A stretch of DNA of 64,000 nucleotides from Rapidithrix thailandica (GCF_039710355.1 NZ_JBDKWZ010000005.1:124001-188000), one strand, 5' to 3'; shown: positions 44,278 through 54,556, counted from the first letter of the stretch. Numbers and translations are program-made. Notes: generated by a model from the letters alone, not told the origin.

Positions 44278-44505
44278 TTAATACATAAAATGAATGGTAT
44301 CATCTTCCTCATCAGATTTATACCCAAAGCGCTCTTTCAATTTTTTATCCACGACATGTTTATTCAGAAAAAGATTGACTTCTTCTATAGACTTACTCCA
44401 TTTCACTTCTCCCAATTCATTAATATAAATATCAAACCCTTTTAATTCGGGATGCACTTTTGGCTTATCAGTTTTCCCGTTTGGCTTTTTCATTTGTCGG
44501 TGCAT
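44278..44505 (-). CDS. Small conserved hypothetical protein
   Basis: A 75-residue, highly charged cytoplasmic protein. The middle KPKVHPELKGFDIYINELGE and the later EEVNLFLNKHVVDKKLKERFG resemble a small family of unknown function that I recall from other Bacteroidota. The end is acidic (KSDEEDD). The start may be four codons further in (MKKPNGKTD at 44493). Function is unknown; the protein is convergent with metK and followed on its strand by no close gene. Confidence 0.65.
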   Translation of the reverse strand: MHRQMKKPNGKTDKPKVHPELKGFDIYINELGEVKWSKSIEEVNLFLNKHVVDKKLKERFGYKSDEEDDTIHFMY

Positions 44506-44592
44506 TTTAATAAAGTAAACCGGATTGTATCGAGACTATCTTAGCTCTATATCCCTTTATAAATTTAAGGAATAAATTTTTGAAATTCTATT

Positions 44593-45453
44593 TTACTCTT
44601 GTCTTGAAAAGGTACGAATTGAATGGAGAATAATGGAAATGATTTGCTTTTCTTCTTTCCAGGGAATAAAGTGATTGGCATTGGGCAAAGAGATGATTTT
44701 TAAAGGTACATGTCCCAGCATTTTTCGAGAAAACTCCACATTGAGGTAGGGAACAATTTGATCTTTGTTTCCGTGTACATGCCAAACCGGAATGCATATT
44801 TTTTCCCAGTAAGGAAGCATTTCTCGCAATTCCTCCTCATGTGTGAATTTTTCATCTGCGGCTACTTTAAACGAACGGGGAGAGAGCCAGTGAAAAGGAA
44901 ATGTACGGGGAAGGTTTGAAAACCAAAAGATTTTTTCCAGGTCCGGGTCTATGGCAGGAGACAACATAATGAGGTGGTTTGCTAATTCGGGAAAATCCAT
45001 GGCAAGCCGGGCGGCGATAGTTCCTCCATACGAATGCCCCACAAGTACTACCGGATGGGAAGCCGAATGAAACTTTTGAAGTATGGGTTGGAGCAAGCGG
45101 GCTTGCTCTTGTATTGACGTAATGGATTTCCCAAAATCAGAGTATCCATAGCCTGGCCGGTCTACCGAAACAAGCCGGGCATGAGCCAATAGTTTAGGGT
45201 GCTGAAGGTAAGTATAAAAGGCATCCGAAGAACCTGGGGCTCCATGGATAAACAGAAGGGTTATTTTCGGTTTTTGTGCTTTTAACTGAGTGCTTACATA
45301 GCGGATTTGATGCCCCTGATAGGTATATTTTTCTATAGTGTATGCAAAGGATTTACTCGAAAAGCTCTTTGTGATTTGTTTATCACTGGTGCGAAATTGC
45401 ATACAGCCTGAAGTTAGCAAAAGGAGAAACAACAGATAATAATGAACTCTCAT
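44593..45453 (-). CDS. Alpha/beta hydrolase lipoprotein
   Basis: A 286-residue hydrolase with leader MRVHYYLLFLLLLTSGC, whose Leu-Thr-Ser-Gly-Cys is a lipobox, so it acts on the outer or inner membrane face. The alpha/beta-hydrolase elements are LLFIHGAPGSSDAFYTYLQ (oxyanion), DRPGYGYSDFGKS, nucleophile VGHSYGGTIAARLAMDFPE, acid Asp in HVHGNKDQIVPYLN and base His in LPNANHFIPWKEE. The triad is complete. Substrate is unknown; the fold and the lipid anchor suggest an esterase acting on an exported or envelope substrate. Confidence 0.85.
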   Translation of the reverse strand: MRVHYYLLFLLLLTSGCMQFRTSDKQITKSFSSKSFAYTIEKYTYQGHQIRYVSTQLKAQKPKITLLFIHGAPGSSDAFYTYLQHPKLLAHARLVSVDRPGYGYSDFGKSITSIQEQARLLQPILQKFHSASHPVVLVGHSYGGTIAARLAMDFPELANHLIMLSPAIDPDLEKIFWFSNLPRTFPFHWLSPRSFKVAADEKFTHEEELREMLPYWEKICIPVWHVHGNKDQIVPYLNVEFSRKMLGHVPLKIISLPNANHFIPWKEEKQIISIILHSIRTFSRQE

Positions 45454-45850
45454 AAATTATCTCAAAAAAATAAGTACTAAAACCGGGAGAGGATATGCAA
45501 TATACCTTACAAGGATAAAAACAGAAGAATTGGTTCCTTTGATGCCAAGGTTTGACTATGCACCTAGCCTGGGCAGGTAGGAGTATTTGAGAAAATCACA
45601 CTGGATTTAACAAAATTAAATAACTACCTTGTAAGTAGTATTTTACATAGAATTAATTTTAAGTTTTAATTCTTAATTTAAGGTATAATAAATTTAACGG
45701 AATAGCCTTTAATATAGCTTATTGGTATAAATAGGGTAATTTAATGCCTTGAAAATTGTTCAAGATTTATTCATAAACCTCTCCATGACTTTTTAGATAA
45801 AAAAGATACTTTTGCAAAGAATTCATATAACTATTTAAACTTTCTAACTC
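45454..45850. other. Intergenic region before the TonB-dependent receptor
   Basis: This 397-base AT-rich gap contains the receptor promoter at 45785-45814. Nothing else is recognisable. Confidence 0.5.
45785..45814 (+). promoter_or_regulatory. Promoter of the TonB-dependent receptor
   Basis: ATG at 45785-45787 (TTG in consensus), 19 bases, TACTTTTG at 45807-45814, an exact -7 match. About 36 bases before the start codon. Confidence 0.55.
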
Positions 45851-48646
45851 ATGAAAAAAAGTTTACTGTTAGTACTGTTTTTCAGTTGGTGTACTATAGC
45901 CTTAGCCCAACAAACAACCATTCAGGGGAGAATCCTGGAAGACACAGAACCAATTATCGGAGCGAACATTGTCCTTAAAGGAACTACCCAAGGTACAATT
46001 ACCGATATTGATGGAAATTTTAAAATGCAAACGGATCTCAGTGGTGAACAAACACTAGTGATTTCTTTTATTGGATTTAAATCCTTGGAACAAAAGGTGA
46101 GCCTTACCGGAGGAGCGGTTAATTTGGGTGATATTCAATTGGAGGGCGAGTCGATTGGCTTACAAGAAGTAGAAGTCATTGCTTCGGTAGCGGTAGACCG
46201 TAAAACACCGGTTGCCGTTGCCAACATTGATGCTGAGATTATAGATGAACAATTGGGAAATCAGGAGTTTCCCGAAATTCTTCGCTTTACCCCTTCTACC
46301 TATGTAACCAAACAAGGAGGAGGCTACGGTGATGCTAGAATTAATTTGAGAGGGTTTGACCAGGTAAATACTGCCGTGATGATCAACGGGGTACCCGTTA
46401 ATGATATGGAAAATGGTTCGGTATATTGGTCTAACTGGGCCGGTTTACAGGATGTAGCCTCAAAAGTACAAGTACAACGTGGATTGAGTGCTTCTAAGTT
46501 GGCTGTAGCATCAGTAGGTGGTACTATCAACATTATCACCAATGCTGCCGAAATGGATAAAGGGGGAGCCGCCAGTGTTACTTATGGGAATGACGGTTAT
46601 CAAAAATATGCCTTAAACCTTTCTACAGGTTTAGGAAAAAGCGGATTGGCATTGACCATGCAAGGAGCCTACACGAAAGGAGACGGTTATATTGACGGAA
46701 CCCAATTTGAAGGCTTTTCTTATTTGGCTTCAATGGCTTGGGTCATGAATAAAAAGCATTCCGTACATTTGACGGCTTTAGGGGCTGCTCAATGGCATAA
46801 CCAACGATCTTTGGGCGTTTACGATGGAGTGACCATCGCTACCTTTAAAAACCATCCCAGAGGAGCAAAATACAACCCTTCTTGGGGAGATTATAACGGA
46901 GAGGTGTTTAGTTGGAGAAGAAACTTCTACCATAAACCTAAAATGTTCTTAAACTGGTATTGGAATATCTCTGAGAAAACCGAATTAGCCACCACTGCTT
47001 ATGCTTCCTTTGGCCGGGGAGGAGGAACAGGCCCCCGGGGAAGAATCAACGGAAGTTATGATACCAGCTCGAAGTTTAGAGATACCCGTTATAAAGCAGA
47101 TGCGGATGGAAATCCTTATATGGGACAAGTGAGGTTTGATCATATTGCAAGATGGAACCGGGGGCATTCTGATGCGGCTTTTGCAGATTTTGGTGCGCCT
47201 AAACCTAATTGGGGAGACATGTCTTCAGGTACCGACAAACTTCCTGACGGGTACGATGTCAACAATGGTTATTTTGCTGATAAATATGTAGCTTATGAGT
47301 CAATCTATTACAATGCCGACAAAGGACGTTACGAAACCACCCAAAATGGAGGTTTTGTTCGTAGAGCTTCTATAAACTCACATAACTGGTACGGTGTTCT
47401 TGCCAACTTAACGCATAAGTTTGATCAAAAATGGACTTTAATCTCCGGGTTGGACTTAAGAAGTTATAAAGGTATCCACTACCGTAGAATCGATAATTTG
47501 TTAGGCAACGATGCATTCTTCTCCAATGAAAACATGAACAATGCAGGGGTCTTTGTTACCCAGGAGAAAAAGTCTAGAGCGTTTGCCGAATTGCAAAATG
47601 ATCAACAAATTGATTATTACAACGATGGCTTGGTTCGTTGGATAGGAACTTTCGGACAAATTGAATATTCTAAAGATCGCTTCTCTGCTCACCTTTCCGG
47701 AGCGCTTTCTCACCAGGGATACAAAAGAGTTGACTACTTTAACTACCGGGATGGAGATGCCGATCAAGAAACTTCTTGGCAAAACCGCTGGGGAGGTAAC
47801 CTCAAAGCCGGAGCCAACTATAATATTGACCGACACCACAATGTTTTTGCAAATGTGGGATGGTTTTCTCGCCAGCCATTGTTTGATGCCGTTTTCTTGA
47901 ACTATGTGAATGATATCAATGAAAACTTAACCAATGAAAAAATCATTAGTTATGAATTGGGTTATGGCTTGCGTACGGATTTTGTGCGGTTAAATTTAAA
48001 CCTTTACCATACTACCTGGTCGGATAGGTTCAGGCAGCAAAGCGTTTCAGTGGCAGGCGGCCAACAAGGTACTGCTAACCTTACAGGTATTGGACAGCAG
48101 CACCGGGGGGTGGAGCTGGATGTGACCGTTACTCCGGTTAAAACCTTGGATATCTACGGGATGTTCTCTTTGGGAGATTGGACATACAAGGATAACATTA
48201 CTGCCGATGTGTTTGATGACGGACAAAATAAAATCGGAACACACTCTCTTTATCTGAAAGATGTGAAAGTAGGTGATGCCGGACAGACTACCGCCAGAAT
48301 CGGTGCAAGCGTTGAGATAGTAAAAGGCTTGAAATTGAGAGGTAGCTGGTATTATGTGGATAATTTGTATGCGGATTTCAACCCTGTATCGGACGAGATC
48401 TTCTTAACCGAAGGTAATCAAGCCTTGAAATTGCCTTCTTACAACTTGGCAGATTTTGGTTTGACTTATAAAATTAAGCTTGGTGGTTCTGAGTTGCGCT
48501 TGAATGCCAATATGAACAATGCCTTTGACACCGAGTACATTGCAGAATCCGAAACAAATATCGTAGAAGAAGGGAAGTTTGATGATAATGTTGCTTACTA
48601 TGGTTTTGGAAGAACCTGGAGTGCCGGACTCAAATGGAGCTTCTAA
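45851..48646 (+). CDS. TonB-dependent outer-membrane receptor
   Basis: A 931-residue outer-membrane receptor for energised uptake of a larger or scarce nutrient. Order of domains: signal peptide (MKKSLLLVLFFSWCTIALAQ); a carboxypeptidase-regulatory-like domain (TIQGRILEDTEPIIGANIVL, then GTITDIDGNFKM) over residues ~22-105; the plug (FTPSTYVTKQGGGYGDARI, NLRGFDQVNTAVMINGVPVN); and a long beta-barrel ending in GFGRTWSAGLKWSF with a terminal Phe. No SusD-like gene follows, so it is not a classical SusC/SusD pair. Substrate is not evident. It ends at a strong terminator and faces the convergent GWxTD gene. Confidence 0.94.
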   Translation: MKKSLLLVLFFSWCTIALAQQTTIQGRILEDTEPIIGANIVLKGTTQGTITDIDGNFKMQTDLSGEQTLVISFIGFKSLEQKVSLTGGAVNLGDIQLEGESIGLQEVEVIASVAVDRKTPVAVANIDAEIIDEQLGNQEFPEILRFTPSTYVTKQGGGYGDARINLRGFDQVNTAVMINGVPVNDMENGSVYWSNWAGLQDVASKVQVQRGLSASKLAVASVGGTINIITNAAEMDKGGAASVTYGNDGYQKYALNLSTGLGKSGLALTMQGAYTKGDGYIDGTQFEGFSYLASMAWVMNKKHSVHLTALGAAQWHNQRSLGVYDGVTIATFKNHPRGAKYNPSWGDYNGEVFSWRRNFYHKPKMFLNWYWNISEKTELATTAYASFGRGGGTGPRGRINGSYDTSSKFRDTRYKADADGNPYMGQVRFDHIARWNRGHSDAAFADFGAPKPNWGDMSSGTDKLPDGYDVNNGYFADKYVAYESIYYNADKGRYETTQNGGFVRRASINSHNWYGVLANLTHKFDQKWTLISGLDLRSYKGIHYRRIDNLLGNDAFFSNENMNNAGVFVTQEKKSRAFAELQNDQQIDYYNDGLVRWIGTFGQIEYSKDRFSAHLSGALSHQGYKRVDYFNYRDGDADQETSWQNRWGGNLKAGANYNIDRHHNVFANVGWFSRQPLFDAVFLNYVNDINENLTNEKIISYELGYGLRTDFVRLNLNLYHTTWSDRFRQQSVSVAGGQQGTANLTGIGQQHRGVELDVTVTPVKTLDIYGMFSLGDWTYKDNITADVFDDGQNKIGTHSLYLKDVKVGDAGQTTARIGASVEIVKGLKLRGSWYYVDNLYADFNPVSDEIFLTEGNQALKLPSYNLADFGLTYKIKLGGSELRLNANMNNAFDTEYIAESETNIVEEGKFDDNVAYYGFGRTWSAGLKWSF

Positions 48647-48678
48647 AAGAAGAAATCGTATAAGATAAGTTATTTAAT

Positions 48679-48723
48679 AAAACCCAAAGTGCTTCCCCCC
48701 TTACAGGAAGCACTTTGGGTTTT
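48679..48723. terminator. Terminator of the TonB-dependent receptor
   Basis: Sixteen-base perfect stem AACCCAAAGTGCTTCC/GGAAGCACTTTGGGTT with a nine-base loop; T run on both strands' exits. Confidence 0.85.
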
Positions 48724-48941
48724 AAATATAACTTGTCAGAGCGCTCGCCTTTGCCCCTGCGGTAGCTGATCAAATTATTGCGAGAGGAATGAGTGATGAA
48801 GTAAACTGGGGATAGATACCTAAAATTATCACGAATCTATAGACACAAATTTTACAACCTGGATAAGCTTAAAAGAATAGCCTTAATTCCGGTTCAACAC
48901 GGAATACTAAACCGTTTTACACCCTATCTGGTTTTTTAAAA

Positions 48942-50129
48942 CTAATTCCTTTCCTCACTTTTAATCAACCCTTTGCGCCAACTTTCCACGGCATTGTACC
49001 AGCTTTTTTTCAGGTTATTGTTCCGGGCGAGTTCGTAGTGGTTGCCACTGAATAAGTTTTCCATCTTTTTAAATGAGAAAACCACTTCCTGCCCATTGTC
49101 CCGGTACATCCAGTTTTCGCCCTCCGGTGTATTTTCAATACGTTCCGGTTTGCCAAAAATGACATAGATGATCCCCCGGTCTGTTTTCCAGCCTTCTTTA
49201 TAGGTTGTGAAATTTTTATTTGCATAGCCTACCCTGCGGAAATAAATACGGATCAGCTTGGCGGCATTTTCTTGAGAACCGGCAAGATTCACCCAGAAGT
49301 TCTCAAATACAGACTTCATCTTTTTGGCTTTCAACATGGAGTTCATCTCACTTCCGGTAGAAATGTACACCATGGATTTTATCAGCTTTTCCAGTTTTTT
49401 GTATTTGGGATAATCCTTTCCAACGACTTTTATGCCGATTCCCGTAGCTCCTGTAGTGTCTTCTTGCGCCAAATACAAAGCCTCTTGCGCCAAGCTTACC
49501 GGTACATTGGTTTTAACCGTAAGTACGGAGTCTATTTTCAACTCTTTTTGCGGATTGGCATAATCTACGGCCATGGGAGGAGGAGCCGGGTTGAAGTCAT
49601 GAGTAAACCGGACCAAGTAAAGAGTAGTATCCTGCGAAGAGGTAAATACCAAGCTATCGCCCACCATGGTGAAAAGAGTGTGTTGTGGGTTACTCAAATT
49701 TTTGATACCGAAATTTACCTTGGGAGTATTGGGCAGATAGTTGAACGAACGGCTTGCCTTTAGGTTTTCTACCGTATCCACCAAGTTGATATGCACCTGT
49801 AAAGGCTGATCGCTTTTGGGCAGTGCAAGAGTGTAGTAAAACAGTTCATTGACTTGTTGGGTCACTTGCTGAGACAGTTGCACCGTATCCGTAAATTGAA
49901 CCACACTGTCATTGGGATTTTGAACACTATAAAGCAAGTGCATGTTTGACAGGGAGCCGTCTTCCCTCATGGAGTACGGCTTAAAAGCGATTTCTACCGC
50001 AGTAGAAGTTCCCTTTTGAATAAGCTTTAGTTGTAAAAATAATTCGTTGGAAGCTTCCTGGGCTTTGATTTCGGCACTGAGGGGAAAATAAAAGCATATC
50101 AAACAAACTATCAGTTGAAAGCGGATCAT
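48942..50129 (-). CDS. GWxTD-domain protein
   Basis: A 395-residue exported protein typical of Bacteroidota. The signal peptide is MIRFQLIVCLICFYFPLSAEIKAQ; the ATG at 50129 is used since the upstream frame adds a non-signal extension. The C-terminal domain holds the namesake GWKTD motif in YKEGWKTDRGIIYVIFGKPE, followed by NWMYRDNGQEVVFSF and LARNNNLKKSWYNAVESWRKG. The N-terminal half is beta-rich and of unknown fold. Function of the family is unknown; an envelope or periplasmic role is inferred from the leader. Confidence 0.85.
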   Translation of the reverse strand: MIRFQLIVCLICFYFPLSAEIKAQEASNELFLQLKLIQKGTSTAVEIAFKPYSMREDGSLSNMHLLYSVQNPNDSVVQFTDTVQLSQQVTQQVNELFYYTLALPKSDQPLQVHINLVDTVENLKASRSFNYLPNTPKVNFGIKNLSNPQHTLFTMVGDSLVFTSSQDTTLYLVRFTHDFNPAPPPMAVDYANPQKELKIDSVLTVKTNVPVSLAQEALYLAQEDTTGATGIGIKVVGKDYPKYKKLEKLIKSMVYISTGSEMNSMLKAKKMKSVFENFWVNLAGSQENAAKLIRIYFRRVGYANKNFTTYKEGWKTDRGIIYVIFGKPERIENTPEGENWMYRDNGQEVVFSFKKMENLFSGNHYELARNNNLKKSWYNAVESWRKGLIKSEERN

Positions 50130-50630
50130 ATTGGAAAATTCTTTATAAATGGATGTTTTATTGGAACAGCGGGTATCGAATTTAGACGTTGATTGCATTT
50201 TATCACAGACTTATGCCCACTTTAAAAAATGGGTTTACTAACATAAGTATTAGAAGTTAAATTTAACAATTATCCTCATAGAATCATTTTATCTGGTATA
50301 TTCTCACCACGATTTCTTCTCTTAACATATACGAACACCAAACTTGAAAAGAAGTAAAAAAATCAGATGGAATTTGATTAATTCAAGCTTGGCGGGCGAA
50401 TCTTCCCCACATGCCTTATCTTTGGGCGATTTTAGAGGAACGAAACGGTAAGGCAGAGGTGGATACTGTGATGAATTGATTCAAATGAATGTTTTACCTA
50501 TATTCATAAATGCTCGTCAGGATACACCGGGCATTTGGCAATAACCCCAAACTTGCAACTACCAAGAGGTTTGCTTTCTGTTTGCAAACTCTCAACTATT
50601 TAGACGCATTACTAATGTTAATCGATATTT
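50130..50630. other. Intergenic region before the methyltransferase
   Basis: This 501-base gap lies between divergent genes. TATCTTTG at 50417-50424 matches a -7 element exactly, but no TTG lies at the right distance, and it would give a ~200-base leader. No gene was found. Confidence 0.35.
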
Positions 50631-51407
50631 ATGTTTAGTACAACAGAAATCACCTCGCACGAAGAGCAAAGTGATAATGTCATTCATCAGCGCTTGTATT
50701 TTGCCTATGTGGAAGCCGCCAAGCGGATCAAGGGCAATGTGCTGGAGATAGGTTGTGGGGCCGGAAGAGGCTTGGAAACCATTATCAAGGCCAGTGATTC
50801 GTTCACTGCCATTGACAAAAATGAAAAATTACTCACTTTGCACGGGCAACAATATTTGCATTGCCATTTTCTTCACCAATCCGTGCCCCCTTTGGAAGGC
50901 CTGGAAGATAATGAGTACGATTACGTTTTGTCTTTTCAGGTGATAGAACATATCGAAGACGATGATTTATTTGTCAAAGAAATTCACCGGGTGTTAAAAC
51001 CGGGAGGGAAAGCAATTATTACTACTCCCAACATTCATATGTCCCTGACACGCAACCCTTGGCATGTACGAGAGTATACGGCCAAACAAATGAAGGATTT
51101 GATGGGGCGCTATTTTGATAAGGTGGAGGTAAAAGGCATTACCGGAAACCATAAGGTGATGAAATATTATGAAGACAACAAAGCCTCTGTAAAAAAAATC
51201 ACCCGCTTTGATGTGTTCAATTTGCAATACCGCTTGCCTCGCAAGTTCCTGCAAGTTCCTTACGATTTACTCAACCGGGTGAATAGGAAAAAGCTACAAA
51301 AAGGAAATGATGAGCTGGTACTGAGTGTAAAAGTGGAGGATTATCATTTTGCCGATTATGCCGAAGACGGGTTTGACTTTTTCTGCATTGTAGAAAAAAA
51401 CGGATAG
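50631..51407 (+). CDS. Class I SAM-dependent methyltransferase
   Basis: A 258-residue cytoplasmic methyltransferase. The SAM-binding motif I is VLEIGCGAGRGLETII, with FTAIDKNEKLL for the acidic ribose ligand, YDYVLSFQVIEHIEDDDLF as motif II and EIHRVLKPGGKAIITTPN as motif III. The C-terminal part (FDVFNLQYRLPRKFLQVP) gives no substrate clue. A Gfo/Idh/MocA oxidoreductase follows on the same strand about 140 bases later with no clear link. Substrate unknown. Confidence 0.88.
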   Translation: MFSTTEITSHEEQSDNVIHQRLYFAYVEAAKRIKGNVLEIGCGAGRGLETIIKASDSFTAIDKNEKLLTLHGQQYLHCHFLHQSVPPLEGLEDNEYDYVLSFQVIEHIEDDDLFVKEIHRVLKPGGKAIITTPNIHMSLTRNPWHVREYTAKQMKDLMGRYFDKVEVKGITGNHKVMKYYEDNKASVKKITRFDVFNLQYRLPRKFLQVPYDLLNRVNRKKLQKGNDELVLSVKVEDYHFADYAEDGFDFFCIVEKNG

Positions 51408-51550
51408 GCAATCATTAGCCAATGGATAATTGTTAGTATAAATATTGAACCGGGCAATGAAAGCAAGGTACGTTTGCTAAATGGTACAATTAAATTTAAA
51501 ACTTACCTTCAACCCTTCATTCCCTCAATCTGTCAAACGTTTTTAAATTT

Positions 51551-52531
51551 ATGAGTGAAGTAATCAAGTGGGGCTTTATCGGTTGTGGGGCAGTGACAGA
51601 ATTAAAAAGCGGACCGGCTTTTCATAAAATACCCGGTTCGGAGGTGATTGCGGTAATGAGGCGGAACGCCCAAAAAGCGGAAGATTACGCAAAGAGGCAT
51701 GGCATTGCCAAATGGTATACGGATGCCGAAGCGTTGATTCACGACCCGGAGGTTAATGCCGTGTATATTGCGACTCCTCCAGGTTCGCATGCCGAATATT
51801 GCAAAAAGGTGGCAGCAGCCGGAAAGCATGTGTATGTGGAAAAACCCATGGCCCGCAACCATGCCGAATGCCTGGAAATGCTTGAGGCTTGTGCTAAGGC
51901 CGGGGTAAAATTGTTTGTGGCTTATTACCGGAGAACCTTGCCTCACTTTTTATGGGTGAAAGATCAATTGCAAAAAGGAGCGATTGGAGAGGTGCGTTTG
52001 GTGAACTTAAAGCTTTATAAACATATTCCTTCTATCGATCATCAAACGGGAGAATTGATGTGGCGGGTATTTCCGGATGTAGCCGGAGGCGGGCATTTCT
52101 ATGACTTGGCTTCCCATCAGTTAGATTACCTTGACTTTGCCTTGGGACCTATTGCGGAAGCTTCCGGAATTAAAAGCAATCAGGCAGATTGGTATCCGGC
52201 AGAAGACATTGTCATGGGGAATTTTCGCTTTGAGTCAGGCGTGTTGGGTACCGGGGCTTGGTGTTTTACCACCCATCAAGATGACCACCTTGACGAGATA
52301 GAAATTATCGGTTCCAAAGGGAAAATTCGTTTTTCTACTTTTGGCGAACCTCTGGTAAAATTATACCGAGAGGGGCACTGTACCGAACATCGCTTTGAAC
52401 TCCCGGAAAATATTCAATTCTACTTAATTAAAAGCATTGTGGAGGAGCTTCAGGGCAAGGTTGTTTCTTGCCCCAGTACCGGAATCAGCGCTGCCCGGAC
52501 CAATAGGGTAATGGAACAAATCTGTAGTTGA
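51551..52531 (+). CDS. Gfo/Idh/MocA family oxidoreductase
   Basis: A 326-residue NAD(P)-dependent oxidoreductase, usually acting on sugars, inositols or their derivatives. The Rossmann start is WGFIGCGAVTELKSGPAF, with VNAVYIATPPGSHAEYC, then the catalytic-type VEKPMARNHAECLEML (Lys of E-K-P). The C-terminal domain contains DVAGGGHFYDLASHQLDYLD with the His of D-x3-H. Length is normal. Neighbours do not define a substrate; the preceding methyltransferase might belong to the same transcript. Confidence 0.92.
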   Translation: MSEVIKWGFIGCGAVTELKSGPAFHKIPGSEVIAVMRRNAQKAEDYAKRHGIAKWYTDAEALIHDPEVNAVYIATPPGSHAEYCKKVAAAGKHVYVEKPMARNHAECLEMLEACAKAGVKLFVAYYRRTLPHFLWVKDQLQKGAIGEVRLVNLKLYKHIPSIDHQTGELMWRVFPDVAGGGHFYDLASHQLDYLDFALGPIAEASGIKSNQADWYPAEDIVMGNFRFESGVLGTGAWCFTTHQDDHLDEIEIIGSKGKIRFSTFGEPLVKLYREGHCTEHRFELPENIQFYLIKSIVEELQGKVVSCPSTGISAARTNRVMEQICS

Positions 52532-52819
52532 GAAAAGGAAATGGGAGGAAACGATGTACAGGTTAGGAATTATCACGAATGGTTTACAGCTGTCATTTTT
52601 TGTTTTCCTGATGAAATCACAGGGAGAACGGTTTAGTTTGGAGAGAAACAAGATCAACCGGACCATGGCTGCCCAGTGAAAATGTATTCGTGATAATGTT
52701 TCCTATTCGGCAATTCGTGCTTTTATTCTTCTATTTTTAACATTTTTTAATACCTTTTTTCTGGATAATTAATAAACCGCCTTATAAAATTGCAATACAA
52801 CCAAATACCGTAAGGGATC

Positions 52820-53746
52820 ATGGCTATTGTAGTTGAAAATTTGACGAAATTGTATGGTTCTCAAAAGGCGGTTGACAATATCTCCTTTGAGATCAAAACC
52901 GGAGAAGTAGTTGGTTTTCTGGGTCCTAACGGGGCCGGGAAGAGTACAACTATGAAAATGATTACCTGCTACATGGCTCCCAGCCAAGGCAGTATCCGGT
53001 TAGATCGGTTTAACGCCAGCGAGCAACCTGAAGAAATCAAAAAACGCATCGGTTACCTTCCCGAAAACAACCCGCTGTACACCGATATGGCAATTGTGGA
53101 CTACCTGAAGTTTTGTGCGGAATTACAAGGGGTGGAGAAGGAGCAGCTTTCACAAAGAATCCGGGCAATGATCGAACTCTGTGGCCTTACCAGAGAGCGA
53201 TACAAAAAAATCCATGCGCTATCCAAAGGGTACCGGCAACGGGTAGGCCTGGCCCAGGCAATGATACACGACCCGGAAATCCTGATTTTGGATGAACCCA
53301 CTACGGGACTGGACCCTAATCAACGGATCGAAATCCGGAAACTCATCAAAGAATTGGGAAAGGAAAAGACGGTTATTCTCAGTTCTCATATCCTCCCGGA
53401 AGTGGAAGCAACTTGCGATCGCATTTTGATTATCAACCGTGGTCAAATCGTAGCGGACGGTAGTGCCGTTACTTTGCGCCAACAGGCACAGGGGCAAGAG
53501 CTATTGGAGTTGAATATTGAAGCCTCCAATGGAGCCGATGTCCGGGCGGCCTTGTTGGATTTGGCACCGGTAGAAACCGTACAGCCTGTGGAAGACAAAC
53601 AAGGCTTTTTCCGTCTGCAAAGCAAACCCGATACGTCCTCCCGCAAGGCCATATTCGATTTATGTGTGGAAAAGCAATGGTACTTGATGGAAATGCGGGG
53701 CATCGAAACTCGCCTGGAAGACGTCTTCAGAGAGTTGACCAATTGA
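52820..53746 (+). CDS. gldA: Gliding motility ABC transporter ATP-binding subunit GldA
   Basis: ATPase subunit of the GldAFG complex required for gliding in Bacteroidota. The 308-residue protein has Walker A GPNGAGKST at residues 35-43, the Q-loop region YLPENNPLYTDM, the signature LSKGYRQR and Walker B ILILDEPTTGLDPNQ, followed by ILSSHILPEVE with the H-loop. The C-terminal ~80 residues (ELNIEASNGADV) are the extension found in GldA-type and related ABC-2 subunits. gldF, gldG and a DUF4340 gene follow with gaps of 84, 49 and 24 bases. Confidence 0.92.
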   Translation: MAIVVENLTKLYGSQKAVDNISFEIKTGEVVGFLGPNGAGKSTTMKMITCYMAPSQGSIRLDRFNASEQPEEIKKRIGYLPENNPLYTDMAIVDYLKFCAELQGVEKEQLSQRIRAMIELCGLTRERYKKIHALSKGYRQRVGLAQAMIHDPEILILDEPTTGLDPNQRIEIRKLIKELGKEKTVILSSHILPEVEATCDRILIINRGQIVADGSAVTLRQQAQGQELLELNIEASNGADVRAALLDLAPVETVQPVEDKQGFFRLQSKPDTSSRKAIFDLCVEKQWYLMEMRGIETRLEDVFRELTN

Positions 53747-53830
53747 TAGACATATTGGGTATAATATCTAATTGGGCATGGTCTTTTTCTGTTGAAAAAC
53801 TGAGGCCGTGTCCGGGAAAACAGCGATAAA

Positions 53831-54556
53831 ATGAAAAGCATTTGGATTATCACAAAAAGAGAAATAGCGTCTTATTTTGATTCTCTGATCGCCTATGTAA
53901 TGATTGTGTTGTTTTTAGGCTTCAGCGGTTTTTTTACCTGGTTGTTTGGCAATCATATCTTTATGATCAACCAGGCCAGTTTACAGGTCTTTTTCAGTAT
54001 TTCTTATTGGACCTTGTTCTTTTTTATCCCGGCCATTACCATGCGTTCCCTGGCAGAAGAAACCCGCTCCGGAACCATTGAATTATTGAGTACCAAAGCG
54101 GTTTCCGATCCACAAATTGTCAGTGGGAAGTTTCTGTCTTGCCTCCTGTTGGTGATTGTGGCTTTGGGATGCACACTGCCGTATTACCTTACCCTCCTCT
54201 TTTTAGGGAAAGTAGACCATGGGGCCGTAATGGGAGGGTATTTCGGCTTGGTATTATTAAGTGCCGCTTATATCAGTATTGGCATTTTTGCCAGTAGTTT
54301 GTCTAACAACCAGGTTGTAGCCTTTTTGTTAGCGCTTACCATCGGAATCTTTTTCCATGTGTTGTTTGATGTCATGGCGGCAAGCTTTACGGGTGTAATG
54401 GGCGAAATTTTGAATTACCTCAGTGCCCGCGCCCATTTCGAATCTATTTCCCGGGGGGTGCTTGATTCGCGCGACTTGATTTATTTCTTCTCCTTGGCAG
54501 GCATGGGTTTACTGCTTTCTCAAACTATGTTGTCAAGAAGAAACTGGCAGGGATAG
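53831..54556 (+). CDS. gldF: Gliding motility ABC permease GldF
   Basis: ABC-2-type inner-membrane permease of 241 residues with about six hydrophobic helices. The start IWIITKREIASYFDSLIAYV and the segment FFIPAITMRSLAEETRSGTI EL (cytoplasmic loop with the conserved Glu-Glu and Arg-Ser-Gly-Thr) are characteristic of GldF. It works with GldA and GldG. It begins 84 bases after gldA and is followed by gldG 49 bases later. Confidence 0.9.
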   Translation: MKSIWIITKREIASYFDSLIAYVMIVLFLGFSGFFTWLFGNHIFMINQASLQVFFSISYWTLFFFIPAITMRSLAEETRSGTIELLSTKAVSDPQIVSGKFLSCLLLVIVALGCTLPYYLTLLFLGKVDHGAVMGGYFGLVLLSAAYISIGIFASSLSNNQVVAFLLALTIGIFFHVLFDVMAASFTGVMGEILNYLSARAHFESISRGVLDSRDLIYFFSLAGMGLLLSQTMLSRRNWQG

